Positions 16,645 through 26,830 of a stretch of 64,000 nt of DNA are shown piece by piece (the first letter of the stretch is position 1; every line of letters starts with the position of its first letter). The notes beneath the pieces were generated by a model. It searched no databases. It was not told the DNA's origin and saw nothing but the letters and a program-made list of their open reading frames with translations. Both the position numbers and the translations under genes were made by a program. Location: contig JAJEAD010000020.1 of the NCBI GenBank assembly GCA_022824305.1, positions 83,272 through 147,271 on the forward strand, written 5' to 3'. This DNA comes from Gammaproteobacteria bacterium. GTDB lineage: Bacteria > Pseudomonadota > Gammaproteobacteria > HK1.

Positions 16645-17494
16645 GGCCCGGAGTGCGCCGGCGCTCACCCGCGGGCGCCTCGAGGTGGCCTTCGCTTCGG
16701 ATCCGGGAGGGAAGAGCTACCTGGCGCGGCAGTACGCCTCCTATCCCTTCCACCTCTGCCGGGCGCAGTACCTCGACCCGGAGCTGCCGGACATGGCGAG
16801 CCTCTACGTCCAGACCAGCGCCGGAGGCATCTACTCCGGCGACCGGCTGAACGTCGAGATAAGCACCGGGGCGGGAGCCCGGGCCCACGTCACCACGCAG
16901 GCCTCGAGCATCGCCTACCGCATGCCCGAGGGCGAGGCGCGGCAGCGGATCCGCCTTGCGGGCGGAGCGGGAAGCCTGCTCGAGTACCTGCCCGACCCGA
17001 CCATTCTCTTCCCCGAAGCCCGCCTGTGCACCGATCTCACCCTCGAGCCCGGGCCCGGGGCCCTCATCGTCACCGGTGACAGCTTCCTGCCCCATGACCC
17101 CGACGGCGCCGGCCGCGGCTTCGGCTTCTACGCCGGAGCGACCCGCATCGTCGGACCGGACGCCCGCCTGCTCTCGCTGGACCGCTTTCGTTTCGACGGC
17201 GCCGACTGGAGCGCCGGGCGGGCCGGCGTGAGCGGCTCCCGCCGCATGCAGGGCACCCTGATCGCCGCGGGCAACGCCGCGGCGCCGGAGACGCTGCTCG
17301 ACGCCCTGCGCGACGGGCTGGCGAAGGCGCCGCCGGCCGTCTACGGCGCCGCCTCCCTGCTGCCCAACCGCAGCGGGGCCTGGGCGCGCCTCCTCGCGGC
17401 GGACGGAGCGGAGCTGACCGAGACCATGACCCGGCTCTGGGCCGCGCTCCGCGAGAGCGTCACCGGACACCTTCCCGCCCGTCGCCGCAAGTAG
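16625..17494 (+). CDS. ureD: Urease accessory protein UreD (UreH)
   Basis: 289-residue beta-helical UreD/UreH scaffold of the urease activation complex. Recognisable stretches are [46 protein letters not shown] (classical TTQAaTKvYR), [15 protein letters not shown] and [11 protein letters not shown]. It would conduct nickel from UreG to the enzyme together with UreF. It is the last gene of the plus-strand urease operon. Its 3' end faces the convergent D-apionate-lactonase-like gene only 14 bases away, and no clear intrinsic terminator is visible between them. Confidence 0.88.
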   Translation: MSSSTSEARSAPALTRGRLEVAFASDPGGKSYLARQYASYPFHLCRAQYLDPELPDMASLYVQTSAGGIYSGDRLNVEISTGAGARAHVTTQASSIAYRMPEGEARQRIRLAGGAGSLLEYLPDPTILFPEARLCTDLTLEPGPGALIVTGDSFLPHDPDGAGRGFGFYAGATRIVGPDARLLSLDRFRFDGADWSAGRAGVSGSRRMQGTLIAAGNAAAPETLLDALRDGLAKAPPAVYGAASLLPNRSGAWARLLAADGAELTETMTRLWAALRESVTGHLPARRRK

Positions 17495-17508
17495 CGCGCG
17501 GGCGTCGC

Positions 17509-19473
17509 TCATCCCATCCGGCAGCGCGCGACCGCGTAGGGCCGAAGCTCGAGCCGGTCGCCGCCCGCGGGCCGCTCCACTCCATCGAGCAGGTCGGGGT
17601 CGCCGGCGCCCGCGACGAAGCGCTCCTCGTCCAGGATCGCCACCCGCGCGCTCCCCTCGCCGATGCCGTCCAGCCGGATGTGGCGCGCCTCGCCCATGAG
17701 GTTCGCGAGCCAGAGCTCGAGCTCCCCGCTCCCGGTCTCGAACGCAAGGGCCTGCACTTCGCGCGGCGCCGAAACCTCGGTCGCGCGCCGCGCCCGGCCC
17801 GAAGCGGCGTACATCCCGCGCATCACGTGCCATGCCGGGAAGCGCCCGCCGTGCTCGTCGAACCAGGGTTGCGGCGTGTCGCCGGGATGATGGACCAGGC
17901 CGTGGTCGCCGGTCGGCGCGCCCAGGATCAGCGAGGTCACCGCCCCTTCGGCCGCACGCGCGGCGACGCCGAGGTGCCAGGCGGCGCCGAGAAGGCCGCG
18001 CTGGCGCGGATCGTTGCGGCACATCGCGACCCGTCCGCCCTGCGGGTTGGGCGCGGGCCGGCCTCCGAAGGGGCTGCCACGGGTCCCGATCGCGACCGGA
18101 CCCAGACAATAGGGCTTGCCGGCGAAGAGAGCCCGGGCGGAATGGATGACGTAGGGCAGGCATTCGACCGTTTCCGTCACCGAGCGGTCGTCGGCCGCGT
18201 GCACGATGGCGCAGGTCGGATGGATCACGAAGTCCAGCCCTCCGGCCGGGGGCGGCTTGCGGTTGAGCTCGGTGAAGTACATGAAGTTGCCGCCGCCGAT
18301 GGCGCTTCCCGGAAACGCTTCGCGCGCCGCCGCGTAGAGCCGGTCGTAGGGCGACATGTCGTCGAACACGCTCCCCGGCATGACGAAGTCCAGGTCTCCG
18401 GCCGGACTCAGCGCGATCGAGCCGAAACGGGCTCCGGCGGCCTTCGCCATGTCGGCGATGGCGCGCAGCGCTTCCGCGGGGCTGTCCAGGTCGGGCACCA
18501 CCGCCTCCAGCGCGAGCGGGCAGCCCAGCGCGTCCGCCACCGCCCTGAACCCCCGCATGGCCTGCGGGCCCGCGTGGCGGGCATCGAAGTAGCAGCTCAG
18601 GTAGGCGGGGCGAAGTCCGGCGAGCTCCCCGGCGCGGGCCCCGGCCGGATCGGTCGAGTGCCACTCGAGCCCCATGGCGATCTGCGGCACCCGGCCCGCC
18701 GGCGCGCCCACCGAGACCGATACCTCCGGCGTCGCGTCTCCTCCGCCCCCGCGCGGCGCCGGCGCCGCCCCCTCGAAGCGCAGCTCCACCGCCTGCTCGA
18801 TGCTCTCCCCCGCCTTCAGGGTGAAGGGGTGGGGAAGTCCCAGGGGACGCACGTAGGTCTTGTAGGAGGCGTCCGTCCAGTTGCGCTGGTCTTCCATCTC
18901 GAAGGTGTCGCCCTGCATGGTGCAGACCACCTCGAGACCCGGCGCGACCTCGTGGGTCAGCGCGCGGATGTTCATGATCGGCTGCTCCGGGTCGATGATC
19001 TCCGGGAAGCGCGATTCGACCGCCCGGCCGCTCACCTCGGACACCTTCACCGGATGTCCGCTGATCCCCTCCACGCCGTGCAGGACGACGAACCCGGTCC
19101 GATTCGTGAGGAAGTCGGTCACCGGCGACCCGACGCCCTGGAAGCGCAGGGTCCCGTCCGCGTTGCCGGTGATCCGCGCCCGATAGTCGAATCTCTGTCC
19201 GTCGCCGGTGCAGCTCGCGGAGTAGGCGACGACGAAACGGTCTGCACTCTCCTCGATCTCCAGGTCGCGGATCTCGGGGTTGAAGGTGCCCCAGAAGCGG
19301 TCCCGGACCACGTAGGAGATGGCGCGAATCGCCTCGCGCCCCTCGTGGCGGATGTAGCGCAGGTTGCCGGCGTCGAGCTCCGCGCTCAGCGGTCCCGCCT
19401 TCAGCAGCCGGGTCTCCGCCGCCGGCTCGTCGGTGCCGAACAGCATGATGGCGCGGGATGGGGCTTCGGCCAT
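17509..19473 (-). CDS. D-apionate lactonase (ApnL)-like protein
   Basis: 654 residues. The all-beta N-terminal region (about 1-230; RYIRHEGREAIRAISYVVRDRFWGTFNPEI, then GFVVLHGVEGISG) is followed by a TIM-barrel-like middle (PQIAMGLEWHST, then RPAYLSCYFDARH, GGGNFMYFTELNR, DFVIHPTCAIVHAADD) and a C-terminal beta domain ending RPYAVARCRMG. This matches what I recall of ApnL, which opens D-apionolactone in apiose catabolism. No other apionate genes are nearby. It is the last gene of a minus-strand operon that begins with a urease-like enzyme and contains a sugar-type ABC importer, so the substrate may be a nitrogen-linked sugar acid or lactone (inference). Confidence 0.7.
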   Translation of the reverse strand: MAEAPSRAIMLFGTDEPAAETRLLKAGPLSAELDAGNLRYIRHEGREAIRAISYVVRDRFWGTFNPEIRDLEIEESADRFVVAYSASCTGDGQRFDYRARITGNADGTLRFQGVGSPVTDFLTNRTGFVVLHGVEGISGHPVKVSEVSGRAVESRFPEIIDPEQPIMNIRALTHEVAPGLEVVCTMQGDTFEMEDQRNWTDASYKTYVRPLGLPHPFTLKAGESIEQAVELRFEGAAPAPRGGGGDATPEVSVSVGAPAGRVPQIAMGLEWHSTDPAGARAGELAGLRPAYLSCYFDARHAGPQAMRGFRAVADALGCPLALEAVVPDLDSPAEALRAIADMAKAAGARFGSIALSPAGDLDFVMPGSVFDDMSPYDRLYAAAREAFPGSAIGGGNFMYFTELNRKPPPAGGLDFVIHPTCAIVHAADDRSVTETVECLPYVIHSARALFAGKPYCLGPVAIGTRGSPFGGRPAPNPQGGRVAMCRNDPRQRGLLGAAWHLGVAARAAEGAVTSLILGAPTGDHGLVHHPGDTPQPWFDEHGGRFPAWHVMRGMYAASGRARRATEVSAPREVQALAFETGSGELELWLANLMGEARHIRLDGIGEGSARVAILDEERFVAGAGDPDLLDGVERPAGGDRLELRPYAVARCRMG

Positions 19474-19484
19474 GTCGGGTCTCC

Positions 19485-20588
19485 CTAGATTACGAGGTCG
19501 TCCTTCGGGTCGATGAGGATGGCGCGCTGCATGTCGAAGAGAACTTCTATGGTCTCGCCCGGGCGCTCCACGTCGTGGGCCTGGAGCTCGGCGAGGACCT
19601 CGATGCCGGCCAGCGCGAAGGCGCCGTAGAGCCGGGTACCGGTGGGCTGCACGAGGTCGATGGTGACCTCGTGGGGCACCAGGTGCTCGAGGCGGCGCGC
19701 GGCGTGGGTGCTGCCGGTGATGTGCTCCGGGCGCACGCCGAGAATGACGTCGCTCCCCGCGCGAGCGGCCAGTGCGGCGGCGCGCTCGCGGGGCAGGGGA
19801 AAGACCGCGTCCTCGCCGCAGCGCACCGCCAGTCCGGTGGCGTCTCCCTCGAATCGCCCCGGAATGAAGTTGATGGGCGGAGAGCCCAGGAAGCGCGCGA
19901 CGAAGCGGCTCACCGGGCGCTCGAAGAGATCGAGGGGCGCACCCTCCTGCTCGATGGCGCCCTCGCGCAGCAGCACGATGCGATCGGCCAGCGTCATGGC
20001 CTCGATCTGGTCGTGGGTGACGTAGATCATCGTCTTGCCCAGCTCCTGGTGGAGGCGCTTGATTTCGGTGCGCATCTCGTCGCGGAGCTGGGCGTCGAGG
20101 TTCGAGAGCGGTTCGTCGAAGAGGTACAGGCGGGCATCGCGCACGATGGCGCGACCGATCGCCACGCGCTGGCGCTGCCCGCCCGAGAGCTGGCGGGGCA
20201 GCCGATCCAGCAGGGCCCCGATCCCCAGCATGTCGGCGGCGCGCCGCACCCGGGCCTCGACCTCGGCGGGAGGAGTGCGCCGCGCCTTCAGCCCGAAGGC
20301 GATGTTCTCGCGCACGTTCATGTAGGGGTAGAGCGCGTAGTTCTGAAACACCATGGCGAGGTTGCGGTCGCGCGGTCGCACGTCGTTCACCACGTCGTCA
20401 CCGATGGTGACGGTGCCGGCGTCCACCTCCTCCAGCCCCGCGATGCAGCGCAGCAGGGTCGACTTGCCGCAGCCCGAGGGGCCGACGAGAACCGCGAACT
20501 CGCCTTCGGCGACATCGAGATCGACGCCGCGCACCGCCCCGACGCTGCCGTAGGACTTCTCGACGCCCGCGAGGCTGAGTCCGGCCAT
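19485..20588 (-). CDS. Carbohydrate-type ABC transporter ATPase (MalK/UgpC-like)
   Basis: 367 residues. Walker [11 protein letters not shown]-loop [12 protein letters not shown], signature LSGGQRQR, Walker [14 protein letters not shown]-loop and H-loop YVTHDQIEA. These are followed by the long C-terminal TOBE domain (from about residue 235) typical of CUT1 importers such as MalK/UgpC. ATG 20588 starts the conserved N-terminus (LAGVEKSYG). It lies seven bases after the second permease and 11 bases before the ApnL-like gene, all on the minus strand. It energises the importer whose binding protein is at 23981-22545. Confidence 0.92.
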   Translation of the reverse strand: MAGLSLAGVEKSYGSVGAVRGVDLDVAEGEFAVLVGPSGCGKSTLLRCIAGLEEVDAGTVTIGDDVVNDVRPRDRNLAMVFQNYALYPYMNVRENIAFGLKARRTPPAEVEARVRRAADMLGIGALLDRLPRQLSGGQRQRVAIGRAIVRDARLYLFDEPLSNLDAQLRDEMRTEIKRLHQELGKTMIYVTHDQIEAMTLADRIVLLREGAIEQEGAPLDLFERPVSRFVARFLGSPPINFIPGRFEGDATGLAVRCGEDAVFPLPRERAAALAARAGSDVILGVRPEHITGSTHAARRLEHLVPHEVTIDLVQPTGTRLYGAFALAGIEVLAELQAHDVERPGETIEVLFDMQRAILIDPKDDLVI

Positions 20589-20595
20589 CGCTCTC

Positions 20596-21420
20596 TCAGC
20601 CCTTGACGGCGCCGAGCGAGATGCCGCGCACCAGGTAGCGCTGCATGAACGCGACCGCAACGAAGACCGGAGCGGCGCCGAGCACCGACATCGCCGCGAT
20701 CTTGGCCCAGAAGTTCGACTGCGCCCCGAAGTAGTGTGTCACCTGTACAGGATAGGTGGTGACCTCGCTCCGCGTCATCACCAGGGCGAAGATGAAGTCG
20801 TTCCAGGCGAAGACGAAGGTGAAGACGGCGGTGGCGAAAAGCCCGTTGCGCACCATCGGAAAGACCACTCTGAGCAGGGCGCCCCAGCGCGTGTAGCCGT
20901 CGACGAGCGCGCTCTCCTCGAGCTCCAGGGGCACGTCCTCGATGTAGCCGCGCATCATCCAGATCACGTAGGGCAGGTTGAAGGCGGTGTAGAGCAGGAT
21001 GAGGCCGTGGTAGGTGTCGACCCAGCCGAGAAAGACGTAGAGCAGGAAGAGCGGAAAGACGATCGCGATGGGCGGAATCATGCGCTGCGAAATGATCCAC
21101 ACCGCCAGGTTCTCCCCGCCGGTGCGGAAGCGCGCGAGGCTGTAGGCGGCGATGGTGCCGAAGAACATGGCCAGCACGGTGCTGCTTCCCGCGATGAAGA
21201 GCGAGTTGAAGACGGTCTTCGCATCGCCGTCCTTGAACAGCACGCGGAAGTTGTCGAACTGGATGGCAGCCGGATACCACGCGGGCGGCGAGGAGAAGAT
21301 CTCCTCGGGCGTCTTGAACGCGATCATGAAGAGCCAGTAGATCGGGAACAGGAAGAGCACCAGCAGGAGAAGCGCCGCCAGGAGGCGAAGGAGCGTCGAA
21401 TGGCGCCCGCGCCGCGTCAC
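20596..21420 (-). CDS. Carbohydrate-type ABC permease (MalG-like)
   Basis: 274-residue CUT1-family permease, about six membrane helices. The first helix is [20 protein letters not shown], followed by the family motif [15 protein letters not shown]. The EAA loop [20 protein letters not shown] carries the conserved Asp-Gly. The start is GTG 21420 overlapping the TGA of the first permease (GTGA), which gives translational coupling; the frame is open further upstream without conservation. The last residues ([14 protein letters not shown]) are the normal MalG-type ending. Confidence 0.9.
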   Translation of the reverse strand: MTRRGRHSTLLRLLAALLLLVLFLFPIYWLFMIAFKTPEEIFSSPPAWYPAAIQFDNFRVLFKDGDAKTVFNSLFIAGSSTVLAMFFGTIAAYSLARFRTGGENLAVWIISQRMIPPIAIVFPLFLLYVFLGWVDTYHGLILLYTAFNLPYVIWMMRGYIEDVPLELEESALVDGYTRWGALLRVVFPMVRNGLFATAVFTFVFAWNDFIFALVMTRSEVTTYPVQVTHYFGAQSNFWAKIAAMSVLGAAPVFVAVAFMQRYLVRGISLGAVKG

Positions 21421-22337
21421 CGGTGAATCTCCATGCGCCGCAGCAGCCAGATCACCACCACCGTCAGCACCACGATCACCAGGAACGCGATGGCCCCGGT
21501 GTAGCTGGTCTCGAACTGTCGAAAGCCCTGGTTGTAGGTGTAGATCGACAGCGTCTCGGTCATGGTGCCCGGCCCGCCCTGGGTCAGCGCCCAGATCACG
21601 TCGAAGATCCGGATCAGGTCGAGCCCCCGGATGAGGAGCGCGATGGCCATCACCGGCCAGATCGCGGGCAGGATGATGCGGCGGAACACCGTGAGGGGCG
21701 AGGCGCCATCGATCTCGGCCGCCTCGGTGAGGCTCCGGTCCACGTTGGACAGCGCCGCCAACAGCAGCAGGAACATGAACGGCGTCCACTGCCAGATCTC
21801 GGCGATGAAGATCGCGGGATAGACGTAGGCCGGATTGATGACCCACAGGATCGGTACCGGCTCGCCCGCGATCCAGCCCAGGACCTGGTTGATCGGCCCG
21901 TAACGGTGATCGAAGAGCAGTCGCCAGGTCGCGCCCGCCACCACCGGCGCGATCAGCGTCGGCAGCACCAGCAGGGCCACGAAGACCGGGCGGCCGGGGA
22001 GCTTCTCGACGAAGAGGAAGGCCATCAGGAGGCCAAGCCCCAACTCTATGGGAAGCGCGATCCCGGTGATGAGCAGGGTGTGGGCGATGGACTCCCAGAG
22101 GCGCGCGTCCTGAAAGAGGTAGCGGTAGTGCAGCAGGCCATGGAAGGAGGTGTCCTCCTCCAGCATGTTGATGTTCTGAACGCTCGCGACCAGCGTGTGG
22201 ACGATCGGGAAGATGCCGATGAAGAGGAGAATGAAGACGGCGGGCAGGAGGATGAGATACTTGAAGTGGCGGTCCGTGCCCAGTCCCGGCGCCATGCCGC
22301 CGTCGCGTGGCGCAATCGTCGCGGGCTCCGTCATCAC
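21417..22337 (-). CDS. Carbohydrate-type ABC permease (MalF/UgpA-like)
   Basis: 306-residue CUT1 permease with six hydrophobic segments. N-terminal KYLILLPAVFILLFIGIFPIVHTLVAS, a LPTLIAPVVAGATWRLLFDHRYG stretch, and the EAA loop LTEAAEIDGASPLTVFRRI followed by LTQGGPGTMTETLSIYTY, which is the usual MalF-type ending. It lies between the binding protein (207 bases upstream) and the second permease (four-base overlap). The ligand is not apparent from the sequence. Confidence 0.9.
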   Translation of the reverse strand: MMTEPATIAPRDGGMAPGLGTDRHFKYLILLPAVFILLFIGIFPIVHTLVASVQNINMLEEDTSFHGLLHYRYLFQDARLWESIAHTLLITGIALPIELGLGLLMAFLFVEKLPGRPVFVALLVLPTLIAPVVAGATWRLLFDHRYGPINQVLGWIAGEPVPILWVINPAYVYPAIFIAEIWQWTPFMFLLLLAALSNVDRSLTEAAEIDGASPLTVFRRIILPAIWPVMAIALLIRGLDLIRIFDVIWALTQGGPGTMTETLSIYTYNQGFRQFETSYTGAIAFLVIVVLTVVVIWLLRRMEIHR

Positions 22338-22544
22338 GTATCCACCGGCCCCGCCGGTCCGCTCACTCTCGAGAACATGACGTTCTCCGGGTCGTGCCGG
22401 CCCCGCTGCCCGACGAGCCGGTCGGCGGCTTCACGAAAGAGCCCTTGCCGTCGCTCGACGAGAGAGCCCCGAGCTCGCGCCGCTTCGTGCGCCGCCCGCG
22501 GCGAGGAGGAGTCCCGGCCTCCTCGCCGCGGGCGGCGGAATCGA

Positions 22545-23981
22545 TCACATCGGATAGGCGTTGGGCTTGCCGGCCCAGTCCTGGTAGGCCGCACGCTGCT
22601 TGTCGACGCCGATTCGATCGGTCAGCGCATCCCACTGCGCGGCCACGTCGTCGAGGATGGCCCTGGCGTCCTCGCCCGCCCACAGGCGGGTCATGGACTG
22701 ACGCAGCGCCTCCTCGTACTTGTCGATCTGGAGGATCGACAGGTCCAGCAGGCCGGTATCGGCGCCGGCCCGCAGGGTGGCGAGGTACTCGCCCGCATCA
22801 GCCCAGCGCGAGAGGTACTCCTCGTTGGTGAAGTGGCTCTCGCGGAAGGGATCGCGGAGCGCGTAGGGGAGCTGCACGCGCTGCAGGCTGGTCTCCTCGC
22901 TGTTCAGCCACTGGATGAACAGGTAGGCCGCCTCCTTGTTCTTGCTGCCCGAAGCCACGGAGAGCGAGAAACCGGCCGCGAGCTGCGGCGTGCCGCCCGG
23001 CGGCAGGGCGTATCCCACCTTGTCGGCGATGGTGGATTTCGGCACCCACGACAACGCCTCCTCTTCCGTGCCGTAGCCGGCCGCCCAGCGCCCGAAGGGG
23101 GGCCAGGAAATCGTCATCGCGATCTCGCCGGCAAGGAAGGAGCTGAGCGCCTCGACGAAGCCCCAGGTCTCCACTCCCGGCGGCATGAAGGCGTTGTCGG
23201 AGCGCATGCCCTCGAATGCCTTGACGCCGATGTCGCCGTTGATCTGCGCCCGCATGGTCTCCGGATCGAAGAAGCGTCCACCCTCGACGCGGTAGCGTTC
23301 CTCGAACATCCAGATGCCGTAGGCGGGCTGGCGGAACTGCCCCGCTCCGTAGATCTCCGGCGCGTACTTGTCGGTGATGAACTGGCCGATATGGGCGTAC
23401 TGCTCCCAGGTCTGCGGCGGCCCGAGGTCATAGCCGTGCATGGCCTTGAACTCGGCCTGGTTCTCGGGATCCTCGAAGAGGTCCTTGCGGTAGTAGAGGA
23501 CGAAGAGATCACCGTCGTCCGGGAACCCGTAGATCTTCCCGTCCACCTTCATCTGGTTGTCGCGGTAGGTGGGCGCGATACTCTCGAGCTCGTCGCGGTA
23601 GCCGTACTTGTCGACGTAGGCGTCGAGCTCCTCGAGCGCGCCGGCCTTGGCGAGGTCCGCCATCCAGCTCGGGATGACGTTCAGCGCGTCATAGGCGCCG
23701 GTGCCGGCGCGGTGCTCCTGGAGAATCTTGGTGAACATCTCGGCCGTCGGCACCTCGATGACCTTGACCTTGATGCCGGTGAGCTCTTCCCACTTCGGTC
23801 CCGAGAAGTTCAGCGGGTCGAGCGACTGCAGTCCCGCCTCCCAGACTATGCTGATCTCGGCACCTGCATACTGCTTGGCCGCTTCCACCGCCCGCTCGGC
23901 CGCGGACTGCGCCCAGGCGGTAGCGCTCAGCGTCAGACCGACCACTGCCGCGACGGCGGCTGCGCATGTTCTTGCTCTCAC
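22545..23981 (-). CDS. Extracellular solute-binding protein, CUT1 type
   Basis: 478 residues with a Sec signal (GTG start; RARTCAAAVAAVVGLTLSATAWAQ). GTG 23981 is supported by an AAGGAGG site about ten bases upstream. The long upstream open frame is the antisense-free shadow of the urease genes and is not part of it. Mature-domain features are ISIVWEAGLQSLDPLNF, TGIKVKVIEVPTAEMFTKI, YGFPDDGDLFVLYYRKDLFEDPE and ATTISWPPFG-like features (IAMTISWPPFGRW). It is the receptor for the adjacent MalF/MalG/MalK-like importer. It is encoded immediately downstream of the second urease, 137 bases after ureC2. Confidence 0.88.
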   Translation of the reverse strand: MRARTCAAAVAAVVGLTLSATAWAQSAAERAVEAAKQYAGAEISIVWEAGLQSLDPLNFSGPKWEELTGIKVKVIEVPTAEMFTKILQEHRAGTGAYDALNVIPSWMADLAKAGALEELDAYVDKYGYRDELESIAPTYRDNQMKVDGKIYGFPDDGDLFVLYYRKDLFEDPENQAEFKAMHGYDLGPPQTWEQYAHIGQFITDKYAPEIYGAGQFRQPAYGIWMFEERYRVEGGRFFDPETMRAQINGDIGVKAFEGMRSDNAFMPPGVETWGFVEALSSFLAGEIAMTISWPPFGRWAAGYGTEEEALSWVPKSTIADKVGYALPPGGTPQLAAGFSLSVASGSKNKEAAYLFIQWLNSEETSLQRVQLPYALRDPFRESHFTNEEYLSRWADAGEYLATLRAGADTGLLDLSILQIDKYEEALRQSMTRLWAGEDARAILDDVAAQWDALTDRIGVDKQRAAYQDWAGKPNAYPM

Positions 23982-24118
23982 TTTCGCTTTCCTCCTTGTG
24001 CCAAGCGCGCGATGGTGGCCCATCGACCCGGCGGGATCAAATCCTCCCCCGGTCGCTTGTTCCTCGCCGGACGCCGGCCGGTGGCGCCGGATCGGAGCCC
24101 GACGTTCCGCATCGCCCT

Positions 24119-25828
24119 TCACCTCAGCATGTAGCGCTGTCCGAGCGCGATGCGCTCGAGCGGCTCGCACCAGGCGAGCTCGCCGTCCACGTACACGTCG
24201 AAGGTCTGCGCATCGACCCGGATCTCGGGACACAGGTCGTTGTGCATCATGTCGCGCTTGCCGAGCGTGCGCGTCCCGGAGACCGGAAGGAGCGGCTTGG
24301 CGAGCCCGAGCCGCCCCGCGACATCGGCCTCGATCGCGCGGGGGTGCACGAAGTTGACGGAGAGCCCCTGCGGCGCGCGCCCGTGCGCCCCCCACTGCGG
24401 CCTCGCGATCAGGGGATCGCAGGTCGAGAGGCTCGCGGCGGCGTCGCCGGACACCGCCCAGGCGACGAAGCCGCTCTTGATGACGAAGGACGCCTTGATG
24501 CCGAAATGCGTCGGCCGCCACAGGACGATGTCCGCCATCTTCCCGGGCTCCAGCGAGCCTATCCACTCCTCGACCCCGAAGGTGCGGGCCGCGTTGATGG
24601 TGTACTTCGCGATGTAGCGCTTGATGCGCTCGTTGTCGGCGCGTGCGCTGCGCTCCCCGGGCAGCCGGCCGCGCTGGTCCTTCATCTTGCTCGCGAGCTG
24701 CCAGCAGCGGGGAACGACCTCGTTGATCCGGCCCATCCCTTCGCTGTCGGAACCGAACATCGAAATCGCCCCCATGTCGTGGAGGATGTCTTCCGCCGCG
24801 ATGGTCTGGGGGCGAATGCGGCTCTCGGCGAAGGCCACGTCCTCCGGAATCGCCGGGTTCAGGCGGTGGGCGACCATCGTCATGTCCAGGTGCTCGTCGA
24901 AGGTGTTGACGGTGTAGGGATTGGTGGGGTTGGTCGACGAGGGCAGGCAGTTCGCCACCCCGTTGCAGCGGATGATGTCCGGCGCGTGGCCTCCGCCGGC
25001 GCCCTCGGTGTGGTACATGTGGATGGTGCGGCCCGCGATCGCGGCGATGGTGTCCTCGTAGAAGCCCGCCTCGTTGAGGGTGTCGGTGTGGAGCTGCACC
25101 TGGAAGTCGTGCTCGTCCGCGGCCCGCAGACAGGCGTCGATGGTGGCGGGCATCGCGCCGTAGTCCTCGTGGATCTTCACGCCGATGACCCCGCCCGCGA
25201 GCCCCTCCGCCACGGACTCCGCGAAGTGCAGGCTTCCGCGGCTGAAGAAGCCGAAGTTGAGCGGGAAGTGCTCCGCCGCCTGCAGCATGCGGCCGGTATG
25301 CCACTCGCCGCCGCTGTCTATCGCCATCAGGATGCCGTGCCCGCCGCCGAACATGGAGGTGAGCCCGGTGCTGAGCGCGTGGTGGGTGAGCTCGACGCTC
25401 TTCTGGTGCACGTGCACGTCGATGCCGCCGGGGGTGGCGATGTAGCCTTCGCCGTGGCAGACCACCGTCGACGCGCCGCACACCAGGTCCGGGTGCACCC
25501 CGGCCATGATCGCGGGGTTGCCGGCCTTGCCCACGCCGACGATCTTCCCGTCGCGGATGCCGATGTCGCCCTTGACGATGCCGAGCACCGGGTCGATCAC
25601 CAGCGCGTTGTGCACCACCATGTCGAGGCAGCCGTCGGCGCGCCGGACCCCGGCGGCGAAGCCCATGCCGTCGCGCATGGTCTTGCCGCCGCCGGTCATG
25701 CACTCCTCCCCCGGCACCCCGTGATCGTGCTCGACCTCGGCGAGCAGCGACGTGTCGCCGAGGCGGACGAGATCCCCCCGGGTGGGTCCGTAGTGGGCGG
25801 CGTACTCCGCCCTCGTCATCGTGACCAT
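24119..25828 (-). CDS. Second urease alpha subunit (UreC2), flap Cys replaced
   Basis: 569 residues, similar to the 14214 protein over its whole length. Kept: His139/His141, Lys218, His220, His247, His273, catalytic His321, Arg337 and Asp361. Changed: the classical flap Cys-His-His (MVCHH) reads MVAHR (Ala320, His321, Arg322). The segment after HVH is QKSVEL, the ATTCTPGPW segment is replaced by a short [15 protein letters not shown] loop, and the pocket Ala is Gly364. Nickel binding and carbamylation should work, so it is not simply dead; altered specificity or inhibitor resistance is plausible (the Klebsiella C319A mutant stays active, recalled). It heads an operon with a sugar-type importer and has no accessory genes of its own. 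Confidence 0.9.
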   Translation of the reverse strand: MVTMTRAEYAAHYGPTRGDLVRLGDTSLLAEVEHDHGVPGEECMTGGGKTMRDGMGFAAGVRRADGCLDMVVHNALVIDPVLGIVKGDIGIRDGKIVGVGKAGNPAIMAGVHPDLVCGASTVVCHGEGYIATPGGIDVHVHQKSVELTHHALSTGLTSMFGGGHGILMAIDSGGEWHTGRMLQAAEHFPLNFGFFSRGSLHFAESVAEGLAGGVIGVKIHEDYGAMPATIDACLRAADEHDFQVQLHTDTLNEAGFYEDTIAAIAGRTIHMYHTEGAGGGHAPDIIRCNGVANCLPSSTNPTNPYTVNTFDEHLDMTMVAHRLNPAIPEDVAFAESRIRPQTIAAEDILHDMGAISMFGSDSEGMGRINEVVPRCWQLASKMKDQRGRLPGERSARADNERIKRYIAKYTINAARTFGVEEWIGSLEPGKMADIVLWRPTHFGIKASFVIKSGFVAWAVSGDAAASLSTCDPLIARPQWGAHGRAPQGLSVNFVHPRAIEADVAGRLGLAKPLLPVSGTRTLGKRDMMHNDLCPEIRVDAQTFDVYVDGELAWCEPLERIALGQRYMLR

Positions 25829-25843
25829 GAGCGATCCTCCGTA

Positions 25844-26545
<702 letters not shown>

Positions 26546-26830
26546 GGCGGCAGGTCTCCTGGTGTGCAGCGATCAGTGGGATACACGTTAGCCATTGGCT
26601 GCCGCGCACACAAAGGATCCTCCCCGGGTGGCCCGTAGCGGCGCCGTCCGCCTCGCCCGGGCCGGCACCCGGAGCCGCCGCCATGGCGACACGGCGCCCG
26701 TCCCGGTCGAGGCGGCCCCCGCGCGCTTTTCTCGGGACGCGGCGCGCACGGGCGGAGGCGGGTCCTCGAACCCTGGGCATTGCCACTCCCCTGTGCCACG
26801 ATGGGGTGTGACTGATGTGCGAGGTGCGAT
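26546..26830. other. Divergent intergenic region between ureAB2 and the CmcJ-like gene
   Basis: 285 bases separate two divergently transcribed genes, so both promoters must lie here. The part next to ureAB2 (26560-26620) is comparatively AT-rich and holds the ribosome site GGAGAC before the ureAB2 start (read on the minus strand). I see no convincing dyad, riboswitch-like structure or -35/-10 pair. Confidence 0.4.

Noticed and set aside
22545..25703. Single 1052-codon minus-strand gene
   Set aside because: The part above 23981 is an out-of-frame reading of the UreC2 gene rich in Arg/His/Gly. The binding protein starts at GTG 23981 with its own ribosome site and signal peptide.
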